In this document: positions 8,752 through 18,719 of the stretch, piece after piece
Layout: each line of letters starts with the position of its first letter
How positions within the stretch are numbered: position 1 is the first letter of the stretch
Assembly (NCBI RefSeq): GCF_014596725.1
Contig: NZ_JACVEG010000001.1
Location: 558,001-622,000 of the forward strand
Direction: 5' to 3'
DNA: 64,000 bases
Source of the DNA: Vibrio sp. Y2-5
Lineage (GTDB): Bacteria; Pseudomonadota; Gammaproteobacteria; Enterobacterales; Vibrionaceae
Program-made: the position numbers and the translations under genes
Notes under the pieces: generated by a model
The model's database searches: none
The model's input: the letters and a program-made list of their open reading frames with translations, nothing else
What the model was told of the DNA's origin: nothing

Positions 8752-8784
8752 CTCGACATACCTACACATGATAGGCATGTCGAG
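8752..8784 (-). other. Hairpin between bglA and the ascG-like gene
   Basis: A 12-base inverted repeat, CTCGACATACCT / AGGCATGTCGAG, with a single mismatch and a 9-base loop. No T run follows on either strand, so it is not a standard terminator. It could be an attenuator, an RNA-processing site or a protein-binding palindrome separating bglA from the regulator gene. Confidence 0.5.
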
Positions 8785-8848
8785 AGGGAGACAAGTTTAG
8801 CCAATTTCAATTGAATTTTGAAAGGCTTATTTAGCGGATGTGTGGCGG

Positions 8849-10297
<1,449 letters not shown>

Positions 10298-10366
10298 TCA
10301 AATAAAGTGAATGAGCCTAAATAGAATAGGTGAGTTATAGGCATTCTAATCCAGTTATTGATAAAA

Positions 10367-10380
10367 TGAAACCGGTTACA
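10367..10380 (-). promoter_or_regulatory. AscG-like operator upstream of bglA
   Basis: TGAAACCGGTTACA is a near-perfect palindrome differing by one base from the E. coli AscG operator TGAAACCGGTTTCA as I know it. It lies about 82 bases before the bglA start. With the AscG-like repressor gene next door, this is the probable site of repression. Confidence 0.75.
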
Positions 10381-10420
10381 ATTTGGGTTTTGATAAGAAC
10401 ATAAGTGATAAATAGATATA

Positions 10421-10454
10421 GAAAGAAAAAAAGCCACGAGTGAATGCTCGTGGC
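10421..10454 (-). terminator. Terminator of the pirin gene
   Basis: On the minus strand, GCCACGAG / CTCGTGGC form a perfect 8-base stem with a 6-base loop, followed by TTTTTTTCTTTC. It lies 75 bases past the pirin stop codon. Confidence 0.9.
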
Positions 10455-10528
10455 GAAGGGAAGGAACGCTTAGAGTTTATAACCGCTAAAAACACGACAG
10501 CAGTGAATAAATGGAGCGGTTCAGAACA

Positions 10529-11224
10529 CTAAGGTAGGTCAAAAACCAAGGCTGTTGCGCGCAAATCACTGTTGTTGTAGAAGCTCAAGTACTCCTCAGA
10601 AACGATTTTCGCGCCGTCTCCCGGTGTCAGTTGAGTATCGTTAACGAACAGTTCGCTGTTGATTTGATGAACATACACACGGCGACCCTTCTCAACCTGA
10701 TAGCTGATCTCAGTATGAGGTTCCAAAATGAGTTGGTGCAGCTTTGCATCTTGTTTGATCTGTAATGTGCCGCTTTCGCCCGTAGGTGTGACAACGGTGG
10801 TTAATCCTGCTTCTTGTCCAAAATCTTTCTGTTGGTAACCCGGTTTGCCGCCATAAGTGTTTGGCTGAATCCATATTTGTAAAAACTTCAACGTCTCACT
10901 GGTGGATGCATTGAATTCACTGTGCGCAATACCACGACCAGCAGACATCAATTGAAACTCTCCAGCCGGAAGCTTTTCAATGTTACCTTCGCTGTCTTTA
11001 TGCGCAATGGTGCCTTGTAGAACATAGCTGATGATTTCCATGTCCTGATGGCTATGGGTTTCAAAGCCAGCACTTGGCGTAACGGTGTCATCATTAATCA
11101 CGCGAAGCTCAGAAAAGCCCATGTGTTTAGGATCAAAATAGCTCCCAAAAGAAAATGTATGTCTGCTGTCTAACCAGCCAAAATTCGCGCGGCCGCGTTG
11201 TGATGCTTTTCTAATTTCAATCAT
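10529..11224 (-). CDS. Pirin-family bicupin (YhhW-like)
   Basis: A 231-residue pirin-like protein of the YhhW type, a cytoplasmic cupin reported to have quercetin 2,3-dioxygenase activity in E. coli. The four metal ligands of the N-terminal cupin are at the expected places: H57, H59 (THSHQDME), H101 and E103 (IAHSEFN). The physiological substrate in bacteria is not established. It is a single gene with its own terminator, divergent from the two-component pair. Confidence 0.9.
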   Translation of the reverse strand: MIEIRKASQRGRANFGWLDSRHTFSFGSYFDPKHMGFSELRVINDDTVTPSAGFETHSHQDMEIISYVLQGTIAHKDSEGNIEKLPAGEFQLMSAGRGIAHSEFNASTSETLKFLQIWIQPNTYGGKPGYQQKDFGQEAGLTTVVTPTGESGTLQIKQDAKLHQLILEPHTEISYQVEKGRRVYVHQINSELFVNDTQLTPGDGAKIVSEEYLSFYNNSDLRATALVFDLP

Positions 11225-11578
11225 AGTGTTCTCCTCACTTGGCTCGCTCCCAAATGAACAACAGGGTCATTAACAGAAATGCCAATCTATGAAAGAGATG
11301 TTAGAGCGTTAAGCACTACGATTACAGCCGCTGAATTCGTTGCCCTTATTCGAAAATTTAGAATGAGAGCAACGTGACGGTTTGAGCCGAAAAGAGTGGG
11401 GCGTTTGTATTTTAACCTCTCCTTAACTACGGATGATTTAATCTGCTACCAGTTAAAATGTTATTTGTGAATTAGATGCGCCGAACCGTTATACGAAGGA
11501 TTGCGAAAATAGTATCCTTGGCGCTTCTGTTTCGATATCGAACGGTAAAAATTGCGTTAGGAAGGTTAGGTTCGGCAA
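11225..11578. promoter_or_regulatory. Intergenic region with tandem TTAAC repeats before the two-component genes
   Basis: No gene is seen in this 354-base divergent gap. Two direct repeats, T-TTAA-C (11411-11416) and C-TTAA-C (11422-11427), lie one helical turn (11 bases) apart. This resembles the tandem half-sites bound by OmpR-family regulators such as PmrA/QseB (YTTAAK-N5-YTTAAK), with the last base of each half differing. It lies about 150 bases before the response-regulator start and may serve autoregulation. Confidence 0.45.
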
Positions 11579-12256
11579 ATGTTAAAGGCATTATTAGTTG
11601 AAGATGATTTGGATCTTGCAACGGCATTAATTGACTATATGTCATTGGAAGATATTGATTGTGACTACGCTTCCGATGGTCAGGTTGGCTATAACCTGAT
11701 TATGGCTAATCGCTATGACGTTATTATTCTCGACCTGAACTTGCCGAAAATCGAAGGTTTAGTGGTTTGTGAACGTATTCGTAATAACGGGGTTGAAACA
11801 CCCGTTCTGATGCTGACAGCGCGTGATACCCTTGATGACAAACTAGAAGGTTTTAGTCGTGGTACGGATGATTATCTGGTGAAGCCATTTGCTATGGAAG
11901 AATTGTTGGTTCGCATGAAAGTGCTGGCCAAACGTCGTAGTGGACAAGTTTCTAAACTAGCGATTGCCGATCTTGAACTGGATCTCAGTCACCGCCAAGC
12001 GACCAGAGCAGGAACCCTTCTTAAACTTTCACCTATTGCCTTGAAAATTCTTGAAATATTGATGAGAGAGTATCCGTCTGGTGTTTCAAGAGAAAAAATC
12101 ATCCAAACGGTTTGGGGGGATGAACAGCCCGATAGCAATAGTTTAAAAGTGCATATTTTTAACCTAAGGAAACAGGTAGACCAGAATGATTGGATGCCAT
12201 TGATTCATACGATTCCCGGTTTTGGTTTTGCGATTACTTCTCAGGTTGCGTCATGA
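11579..12256 (+). CDS. OmpR/PhoB-family response regulator
   Basis: A 225-residue DNA-binding response regulator. The receiver domain (about 1-115) has acidic residues D9/D10, phospho-acceptor D52 (ILDLNLP), the switch Thr in LTARD, and the conserved Lys in DDYLVKPF. The C-terminal winged helix (about 130-222) shows SREKIIQTVWG and the recognition-helix segment NSLKVHIFNLRKQVD. It overlaps the histidine kinase gene by ATGA, so the pair is translationally coupled. The regulon cannot be told from sequence. An adjacent TTAAC tandem repeat suggests autoregulation. Confidence 0.92.
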   Translation: MLKALLVEDDLDLATALIDYMSLEDIDCDYASDGQVGYNLIMANRYDVIILDLNLPKIEGLVVCERIRNNGVETPVLMLTARDTLDDKLEGFSRGTDDYLVKPFAMEELLVRMKVLAKRRSGQVSKLAIADLELDLSHRQATRAGTLLKLSPIALKILEILMREYPSGVSREKIIQTVWGDEQPDSNSLKVHIFNLRKQVDQNDWMPLIHTIPGFGFAITSQVAS

Positions 12257-13518
12257 AAATTCGCCGTAGTCTAAAAATATTCATTGTCTGCACAATTATG
12301 GGAATGGCGACCATCACGGTTGTCGGTTTCTCTACGCTAACCGCCAGCTATTTTGAAGAAGGATTAGACAGCGGATTGCGGATTAACATGCAGGAAATTG
12401 GCCGTTTTACTTCTGTGGATTCACCGAAAACCATTCTGGGTTTTCATGTCGTCCGTCAATGGGAAGATGTAGACCCCGAAATCAGACAAGTATTTCCCCA
12501 GCCAACCCAACATTTGGATTTCAATAAACGAGTCTTTCGAGAACATTGGTATTCTGAGCCAAATAGAGCCTTATTCTTGCTTAGATACGAACGCAGTAAC
12601 AATGACGTTCTCTATATCTCACGTATTATCGACGAGTTTGAAGCGGCTGATCTTAGTGCCCGTCTCAACCAAGATAAGCTCCCTCATTTATGCCAAATTC
12701 TTGTTTATGCCGCGATAGCTCTGGCAATGTTCGCGGTGTGTATGTACTTTGTGGGGCAACTGGTAGCCAATCCAATAGAACGTCTAGCTAAATGGGCGAA
12801 AACGTTGACGCCATGTCAACTCAACCGTCCCCTTCCAGACTTCCATTATAACGAACTCAATCGATTGGCAATGATTGTCAAAAACAGCTTGTCTTCGGTA
12901 GAAGAAACATTACACCGCGAACACAAGTTTCTGGCTCATGCGAGCCATGAGTTGAGAACACCAATCGCGGTGGTTCGCAGTAATACGGAGTTAATGGCTA
13001 AATTGGTTGATAAACCCAACTCCATTGATAAGCAAAAAGAAGTGCTGGAACGCATACTAAGAGCGAGTGTCACTATGACTGACCTCTGCGACACGTTGTT
13101 ATGGCTCAACAGAGGGCGACATAATGAATTGCAGCTGACACAAGTCAACCTTGGTGAGCTGATAAAACAGTTGTGCCAAGATTTGAATTACCTGATTCGG
13201 GACAAGGCTGTACACGTTGAGGTTAGCGTGTCCGGCGGAGTATTTGAGTTGCCCGCGACCTTGAGCAGAATCGTCCTAAGTAACCTGATTCGAAACGCTT
13301 TTCAGCATACTTTACGTGGTCAAGTGGTGATTGAGCAGGTTGGTTCACAAGTCACGATTATGAACCGTGACGAAAGTTGCGGCGATACTCAAAACCAACT
13401 TGGGTTTGGTTTAGGTCTTGAGTTAACGCAAAGAATTGTACGTCATTATCAATGGGACTTTACGATTGAAGAGTTCGCCGACGGCCGCGATGTTCGAATC
13501 AAATTTTCCACCCAATAG
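12253..13518 (+). CDS. Sensor histidine kinase, partner of the upstream regulator
   Basis: A membrane sensor kinase of 421 residues. Transmembrane segments lie at about 9-30 and 147-170, flanking a periplasmic sensor of about 115 residues with no recognisable domain. A HAMP-like linker follows, then HisKA with phospho-acceptor H232 (ASHELRTP). The N-box is LSNLIRNAFQHT and the glycine-rich G2 motif is GFGLGLEL. The usual G1 motif (DxGxG) is not recognisable; the segment reads NRDESCGD, so ATP binding may be atypical. The start is ATG 12253, overlapping the regulator stop, although the frame is open further upstream. The signal sensed is unknown. Confidence 0.9.
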   Translation: MKIRRSLKIFIVCTIMGMATITVVGFSTLTASYFEEGLDSGLRINMQEIGRFTSVDSPKTILGFHVVRQWEDVDPEIRQVFPQPTQHLDFNKRVFREHWYSEPNRALFLLRYERSNNDVLYISRIIDEFEAADLSARLNQDKLPHLCQILVYAAIALAMFAVCMYFVGQLVANPIERLAKWAKTLTPCQLNRPLPDFHYNELNRLAMIVKNSLSSVEETLHREHKFLAHASHELRTPIAVVRSNTELMAKLVDKPNSIDKQKEVLERILRASVTMTDLCDTLLWLNRGRHNELQLTQVNLGELIKQLCQDLNYLIRDKAVHVEVSVSGGVFELPATLSRIVLSNLIRNAFQHTLRGQVVIEQVGSQVTIMNRDESCGDTQNQLGFGLGLELTQRIVRHYQWDFTIEEFADGRDVRIKFSTQ

Positions 13519-13603
13519 CAATATGATCCCTATTGCTAAAAGCGTTAGTTAGTAGCACACTCCGCGCAATTTGTATCGCTGCTGTTGCGTGGAGTTTTAT
13601 TGA

Positions 13604-13975
13604 ATGTTCGCCATCCCTCCTTTGTTAATCACTATTGGTTTATTGCTAATCAGTAATGTCTTTATGACATTTGCTTGGTATGCCCATCTGCGAGAGTTGG
13701 GTCACAAGCCTTGGATTGTCGCAGCCTTGCTAAGCTGGGGGATTGCGCTGTTTGAGTATCTCTTTCAAGTACCAGCCAACCGTATTGGTTACACGGTACT
13801 AAATCTTGGTCAGTTAAAAATATTACAGGAAGTGATCACGCTAACCGTGTTTGTTCCTTTTGCTCTTATTTATATGAAAGAACCCTTTCGGATGGATTTT
13901 GTTTGGGCTGGGCTTTGTCTATTAGGTGCGGTTTTCTTTATTTTCCGGCCACAAATCATCGCAGCATTTTCATAG
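13604..13975 (+). CDS. DMT-superfamily small membrane protein (DUF486)
   Basis: A 123-residue integral membrane protein with four predicted transmembrane helices, matching the DUF486 family (HLRELGHKPW, LFEYLFQVPANRIG and LKILQEVITL are typical). The family resembles half-size drug/metabolite transporters, but no substrate is known. GGAG lies nine bases before the ATG. It sits 85 bases after the histidine kinase and may be read through from it, since no terminator separates them. Confidence 0.85.
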   Translation: MFAIPPLLITIGLLLISNVFMTFAWYAHLRELGHKPWIVAALLSWGIALFEYLFQVPANRIGYTVLNLGQLKILQEVITLTVFVPFALIYMKEPFRMDFVWAGLCLLGAVFFIFRPQIIAAFS

Positions 13976-13990
13976 TACTTCAGGAATTCA

Positions 13991-14024
13991 GGACAAAAAA
14001 TACCCACTACAAAAGTAGTGGGTA
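13991..14024 (-). terminator. Terminator of scrA
   Basis: A perfect 10-base stem, TACCCACTAC / GTAGTGGGTA, with a 4-base loop. On the minus strand it is followed by six T. It ends the scrA transcript and could also act on the convergent plus-strand DUF486 gene. Confidence 0.88.
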
Positions 14025-14050
14025 ATGAAAAGCGTAATAATTGAGGGGGA

Positions 14051-15490
14051 TTACGCTAACGCTTGGGTATTTTGTTTCGCTTTAGCTCGAATACCTAGAA
14101 CGATGGTCAAGCCGAACGCCACTGCAAATGAAATCGCCATGCCTACAACGTAGTAGCTAATTTTATCTGGAGTGATTGAGATAATGCCTGGTAAGCCAGC
14201 TGCACCTAGTGCTTGTGCTTTAACATTAAACAGTGTGATGAACGCGCTGGATACTGCTGCACCAGTGATAGCTGCAATAAACGGATAACGTAGTTTTAAG
14301 TTCACACCGAACATTGCTGGCTCAGTAATACCAAGTAGCGCTGTAATGCCGGAAGGAATAGCAATACCTTTTAGCTTGATATCTTTAGTGCTGAAACCAA
14401 CCGCTAGAGCCGCCGCACCTTGTGCTACGTTAGACATTGCCGCGATAGGGAAGATGAAAGTACCGCCAGTTACTGCAATATCTGCAAGAAGTTGCGTTTC
14501 GATTGCGATAAAGCTGTGGTGCATACCTGTGATTACGAAAGGAGCGTAGATAAAGCCGAACAGTGCGCCGCCAACAAAACCTGCAGAATCGTATAGCCAG
14601 TTCAGACCATCACCAAGCATGAAACCAACATCACGAGTGATAGGACCAACTAATGTGAAGGTTAGGAAACCTGTGATGAAAATTGCCAACATAGGTGTAA
14701 GAAGGTTATCCAGCACTGATGGGATAAACTTACGCAGGCCATTTTCAACTTTGGCAAGGATAAATGCTGATACCAGTACAGGCAGAACAGAACCTTGGTA
14801 ACCTACTTTTTGAATTTCTAGGCCAAGAATGTTCCAAGTCGGTACGGTTCCTGATACAGATGCGCTACCGAATCCCCAACCATTAAGAAGATCAGGGTGA
14901 ACCATCAGCATACCAAGTGCTGCACCAAGGAAAGGGTTACCGCCAAATTTGCGAGATGCTGAGAATGCTAGCAATACCGGTAGGTATACAAAAGGGGCGT
15001 TAGCAAAAGTGTTAATCATGCTAGCGAGGTCAGCCAAACCTGGGTTAGCGTCGATCAGCGATTGTCCTTCAATGAACAGACCTTGTGCTGTTAAGACGTT
15101 GAATAGACCCATCAACAGACCGCCAGCTACGATAGCCGGAATAATCGGAACAAAGATATCCGAAAGTCCTTTCACTGCGCGTTGTACGATGTTCTGTTTT
15201 TCAGCGCCGGCGCTAGCAACGTCACTGGTCGACATTTCTGACATACCAGTTAATTTTGCCATCTCGGCATACACTTGGTTAACGATGCCAGAACCAAAGA
15301 TAATCTGGTATTGACCAGCAACTTTAAATTGTCCTTTCACACCATCAAGTGATTCAATTGCCGCTTCGTCAATAAGAGCATCGTCTTTTAACGCTAAGCG
15401 TAAGCGTGTCGCACAATGTGCTAAAGCTTGGATATTTGCTTTACCACCTAAATGGTCGAGAAGCTGTTTTGCTATGACTGGATAGTCCAT
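14051..15490 (-). CDS. scrA: Sucrose-specific PTS enzyme IIBC, ScrA
   Basis: Imports sucrose and phosphorylates it to sucrose-6-phosphate. It has 479 residues: an N-terminal EIIB domain (about 1-85) with phospho-Cys C26 (HCATRLR), then an EIIC membrane domain with about ten helices, including the GITEPAMFGVNLKLRYPF segment typical of the sucrose/glucose-type EIIC. There is no EIIA domain, so phosphate probably comes from the shared Crr protein, as in enteric ScrA. It is divergent from scrR, with an operator in the gap, and is presumably induced by sucrose through ScrR. Confidence 0.93.
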   Translation of the reverse strand: MDYPVIAKQLLDHLGGKANIQALAHCATRLRLALKDDALIDEAAIESLDGVKGQFKVAGQYQIIFGSGIVNQVYAEMAKLTGMSEMSTSDVASAGAEKQNIVQRAVKGLSDIFVPIIPAIVAGGLLMGLFNVLTAQGLFIEGQSLIDANPGLADLASMINTFANAPFVYLPVLLAFSASRKFGGNPFLGAALGMLMVHPDLLNGWGFGSASVSGTVPTWNILGLEIQKVGYQGSVLPVLVSAFILAKVENGLRKFIPSVLDNLLTPMLAIFITGFLTFTLVGPITRDVGFMLGDGLNWLYDSAGFVGGALFGFIYAPFVITGMHHSFIAIETQLLADIAVTGGTFIFPIAAMSNVAQGAAALAVGFSTKDIKLKGIAIPSGITALLGITEPAMFGVNLKLRYPFIAAITGAAVSSAFITLFNVKAQALGAAGLPGIISITPDKISYYVVGMAISFAVAFGLTIVLGIRAKAKQNTQALA

Positions 15491-15821
15491 AACTCACCCC
15501 GTTTCATGTTAATAGTCAGTATATACCCGTCTCGTTTGGAGCTGCAGTTTCTTCACTGGCTTTCGCTCATCTGCTGTCTTTCTGCAAGCCCACTTGACAG
15601 GTTAGATTAAAATTGGTTCTTAATTTTTATTTTGGGAACGTTTGCAAAACTAATTCTTGTTAAAAAATAGCTCATGGTCAAAAGCAAACGGTTAATATTG
15701 TGAAGACGATCGCTAAAAGCATAGGCAGAAATGACAAAAACAAGGGTAGAATCACGATATATAAATCGAAGAATGCAAATAAAATTGCAATCAATCCCAA
15801 TGTGATTTGATAGGGTGCTTT
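15491..15821. promoter_or_regulatory. scrA / scrR divergent intergenic region
   Basis: No gene is seen here. The gap holds the divergent promoters and one ScrR-type operator (entered separately at 15629-15649). The remainder is AT-rich, and I see no further repeat. Confidence 0.5.
15629..15649 (-). promoter_or_regulatory. ScrR operator before scrA
   Basis: On the minus strand it contains AACGTTCCCAAAAT, sharing the AACGTTCCC core with sites before scrB and scrK. It is a LacI-family-type palindrome about 140 bases upstream of scrA. Confidence 0.75.
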
Positions 15822-16808
15822 ATGGCAAGTTTACACGATGTTGCTAGGTTATCTGGTGTATCGAAATCTACGGTATCTCGTGTTATCAATAACGAGTATG
15901 GTGTTAAAGAGTCAACAAAAATCAGGGTGTTAGAAGCTGTCAAAGAGTGCGGTTACGTAGTCAATCAGGTCGCAAAAGACTTAAAATCACAAAAGACTAA
16001 TTTGGTAGGCGTGATTGTTCCCCGCGTCAGTTCACACGCGACAGCACAAGGTGTTGACGGTTTAACGGCCATTTTTGAGCAAGCGGGAAAGCATGTTTTA
16101 TTAGCCAACACTCATCAGGTTCATGCAAAAGAACTTGAATATATTCAGATATTTAACCAAAAACGTGTAGAAGGGATTATTTTCTACGCGACACATCTAG
16201 ATGCACCGTTAGTGAAAGCAATCCAGAGTTCTAATGTACCTGTCGTGCTCGTCGGCCAAGACGGTTCGATCTATAACATTCCAAGTGTGGTACATGATGA
16301 TATGCGAGTTGGTTTCGAAGCGGGAAATCGTTTGGTTGCAGCGGGGTGCAAACGTGTTGGTTTTATCGGGGTACAGGCAGACGATATTGCTGTTGATATC
16401 CAACGTTCACAGGGTTTGGAGCAATCTTTAAACTTTCATCAATTGTCTCTTCTATTCCATACTCACAGTGACTTTTCTATTGAATCGGGTTATCGACTAA
16501 CAAAACAACAGTTGAAAGCATTTCCGGATATGGATGGCTTGTTTTGTGCTACCGACAGGATTGCTTTGGGTGCTATCCGAGCTTTGCAAGAGCAAGGGGT
16601 TAAAGTGGGCAAACAGATTAAAGTACTCGGCGTTGGTAATGACGAGCTTTCTTCTGTCAGCACTCCTAGCTTATCAACTTTCAACTATGCATTTGATAAA
16701 GCTGGAGAAAATGCTGCAAAAATGCTGTTGGAACGCATTACAGGCAAAGGCCTGGAGATGAGCAAAGTTGTACTCACTTTCCAAAATATAGACCGAGAAA
16801 CCTGCTAG
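15822..16808 (+). CDS. scrR: Sucrose operon repressor ScrR (LacI family)
   Basis: A 328-residue LacI-family repressor. The helix-turn-helix at about 4-23 (HDVARLSGVSKSTVSRVINN) is followed by the PBP-like effector domain with FCATDRIALGAIRALQEQG. Lying among scrA, scrB and scrK, and with a shared operator before all three, it is the expected sucrose (or fructose) responsive repressor. The ATG at 15822, with AGGG about eight bases before it, was preferred over a TTG five codons upstream, because it gives the normal M-A-S-L-H-D-V-A start. A short GC-rich hairpin follows the stop. Confidence 0.9.
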   Translation: MASLHDVARLSGVSKSTVSRVINNEYGVKESTKIRVLEAVKECGYVVNQVAKDLKSQKTNLVGVIVPRVSSHATAQGVDGLTAIFEQAGKHVLLANTHQVHAKELEYIQIFNQKRVEGIIFYATHLDAPLVKAIQSSNVPVVLVGQDGSIYNIPSVVHDDMRVGFEAGNRLVAAGCKRVGFIGVQADDIAVDIQRSQGLEQSLNFHQLSLLFHTHSDFSIESGYRLTKQQLKAFPDMDGLFCATDRIALGAIRALQEQGVKVGKQIKVLGVGNDELSSVSTPSLSTFNYAFDKAGENAAKMLLERITGKGLEMSKVVLTFQNIDRETC

Positions 16809-16827
16809 TTTCCTACCTATAGGTTGT

Positions 16828-16844
16828 CTGGGCTTTGTGCCCAG
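16828..16844 (+). terminator. Short hairpin after scrR
   Basis: CTGGGC / GCCCAG stem with a 5-base loop, 20 bases past the scrR stop. No T run follows, so it may terminate only weakly. Confidence 0.4.
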
Positions 16845-16913
16845 CTTCACACTAAACAGACTCTTTCTTCATCTATCCGCTTAAATACTTGCTAAATGAG
16901 TGGTTGTTTTATA

Positions 16914-16934
16914 TTTTGAGAACGTTCCCGAAAT
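16914..16934 (+). promoter_or_regulatory. ScrR operator before scrB
   Basis: Contains GAGAACGTTCCCGAAAT, nearly identical to the sites before scrA and scrK. It lies 55-75 bases upstream of the scrB start, where it would overlap the promoter. Confidence 0.78.
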
Positions 16935-16989
16935 AATTTGCAAGAAAACGCATATTTTCGTTTTCGCTAGAATTTAACTAGGTAAGACT

Positions 16990-18636
16990 ATGTCTCTACA
17001 ATTCCTTATCGAACTCGCTGGTGGTGTTGATAACATCGTACGTATTTTGGCTCCAGAAGGGCAGGTGGTTGTTGCCGTAAAAGAGGCTGAAAAGGTGTTA
17101 AAGTGTCCAGATTCTGTGAAAGCAGAATCGGTGTTAGGTGAATGGCAATTGTCCATGCCGAGAAGCAGCGCCATCGCCATCAACGATGAGGATTTGGCAT
17201 CCTTAGGTCGTTTGATTGCCAAGAAGCAAATCGCATCTGCTCAAGAACATCTGCAACCTGCGCACTGTTCTTATCGTCCACAATGGCACATCTCACCACC
17301 GCAAGGTCTGTTAAATGATCCCAACGGTTTTGTTTACCACAATGGTGAGTACTATCTGTTCTATCAGTGGTATCCCTACGCTTGTGAGCATAAAGACAAA
17401 TACTGGGTTCTGTTAAAAAGCCGCGATTTGATCAACTGGAATTGGCAATCTATCGCTCTTACACCTTCTGACTGGTTTGATAGTCACGGAGTGTTCTCTG
17501 GTCATGCTGTGAGCCACGAAGGGGAGTTATTGCTTTTCTATACTGGCAACACACGTTTAGGTCATGATCGTCAAAGACAAACGATGCAATGTGTCGCACG
17601 TTTAAACGAAGACAATACGACTGAGAAACTGGGTCCTGTGATCCGCACTCTACCCGATGGTGTGACTGAACACTTCCGAGACCCCAAAATACTTTATCGC
17701 CAAAACAAGTGGCATATGTTGCTGGGCGCGCAAACTACCGATCTGCAAGGGCGTTTGGCGGTATATCACTCAAATGACTTGATGAACTGGGATTTTGACT
17801 CTCTTTATGGTGATGAAATCGCACCTTTTGGCTACATGTGGGAATGCCCAGATATGTTTGAGCTAAGCGGTGATCTCTTCTTCGTGTTTGGGCCACAAGG
17901 GATTAAATCTGATAACCCGAACCATACCATTGGGCATCAAAATCGCATTTATCATGTTGAGCAGGATAGTGAAGGGAAAATTCATTTCCTTGACGGTTGG
18001 CAACTGGATGCGGGCTTTGATTTCTATGCGCCTCAAACCCTGCAAACGGAAGATGGCCGAAGAGTGATGGTAGGTTGGATGGGGTTACCCGATGAAGTTA
18101 ACCAACCAAGTTGTGACAATGGTTGGATACATCAGTTGACTGCATTAAGAGAGCTTAAATGGGTGAACGGAAAGATTGTTCAAACCCCAATTCGTGAGCT
18201 TTCTGAACTCAGAGAGTCAACATCAAGCTTGGAGCTTGGTATCAATCCTGTTGATGTCAAAACCAAAAGCTTTGAGCTTAACGTGGAACTGTCTTGGGGA
18301 AGCGCATTGATACTAATGGCTGACGAAGACTATGGCGTGAAGTTACAGCTTGATACAGAGAAGGGCGTACTTCGTTTTGACCGTAGCCAAACTCAAATTA
18401 GAGAAGGCGATGTTATTCGTGAGTTGCCTTTAGATACAGACAAAGCGGTTCATTTGCAAATACTTGCCGATAACTCATCGTTGGAAGTGTTTATCAACCA
18501 TGGTGAATATGTAATGACGGGCAGAGTGTTTACACCTGAGTCAGCAACACGAATCACTTTAGAAGGTTCGAACGCTAGCGCTGAGTTTGCACCATTGAAA
18601 TCGGTTGTGGAATCGACGTTTGCGCCAGTTGTCTAG
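16990..18636 (+). CDS. scrB: Sucrose-6-phosphate hydrolase ScrB (GH32)
   Basis: Cleaves sucrose-6-phosphate into glucose-6-phosphate and fructose in the cytoplasm. It has 548 residues. A family-typical N-terminal extension of about 95 residues precedes the GH32 five-bladed propeller. Catalytic residues are visible: nucleophile D110 (LLNDPNG), transition-state stabiliser D231 (FRDPK) and acid/base E285 (WECPDMF). A C-terminal beta-sandwich occupies about 420-548. It is transcribed alone, with an ScrR operator upstream and a terminator downstream. Confidence 0.94.
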   Translation: MSLQFLIELAGGVDNIVRILAPEGQVVVAVKEAEKVLKCPDSVKAESVLGEWQLSMPRSSAIAINDEDLASLGRLIAKKQIASAQEHLQPAHCSYRPQWHISPPQGLLNDPNGFVYHNGEYYLFYQWYPYACEHKDKYWVLLKSRDLINWNWQSIALTPSDWFDSHGVFSGHAVSHEGELLLFYTGNTRLGHDRQRQTMQCVARLNEDNTTEKLGPVIRTLPDGVTEHFRDPKILYRQNKWHMLLGAQTTDLQGRLAVYHSNDLMNWDFDSLYGDEIAPFGYMWECPDMFELSGDLFFVFGPQGIKSDNPNHTIGHQNRIYHVEQDSEGKIHFLDGWQLDAGFDFYAPQTLQTEDGRRVMVGWMGLPDEVNQPSCDNGWIHQLTALRELKWVNGKIVQTPIRELSELRESTSSLELGINPVDVKTKSFELNVELSWGSALILMADEDYGVKLQLDTEKGVLRFDRSQTQIREGDVIRELPLDTDKAVHLQILADNSSLEVFINHGEYVMTGRVFTPESATRITLEGSNASAEFAPLKSVVESTFAPVV

Positions 18637-18659
18637 CTGAAAGTAGACAAACGTTTGAT

Positions 18660-18693
18660 AAAAGAAAGCCACCTCGAATAGGTGGCTTTGTTG
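18660..18693 (+). terminator. Terminator between scrB and scrK (convergent)
   Basis: AAGCCACCT / AGGTGGCTT with a 5-base loop, then TGTTGTATTT. On the minus strand the stem is followed by TCTTTTATC. It can serve both convergent genes. Confidence 0.75.
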
Positions 18694-18719
18694 TATTTAA
18701 AAGCGGTTACTTTGAATGC

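Noticed and set aside
14949..15314. 121-codon plus-strand frame inside scrA
   Set aside because: Antisense to ScrA EIIC; no start signal or recognisable domain.
15807..15821. TTG at 15807 as the scrR start
   Set aside because: The ATG at 15822 gives the standard LacI-family N-terminus and has the better ribosome site.
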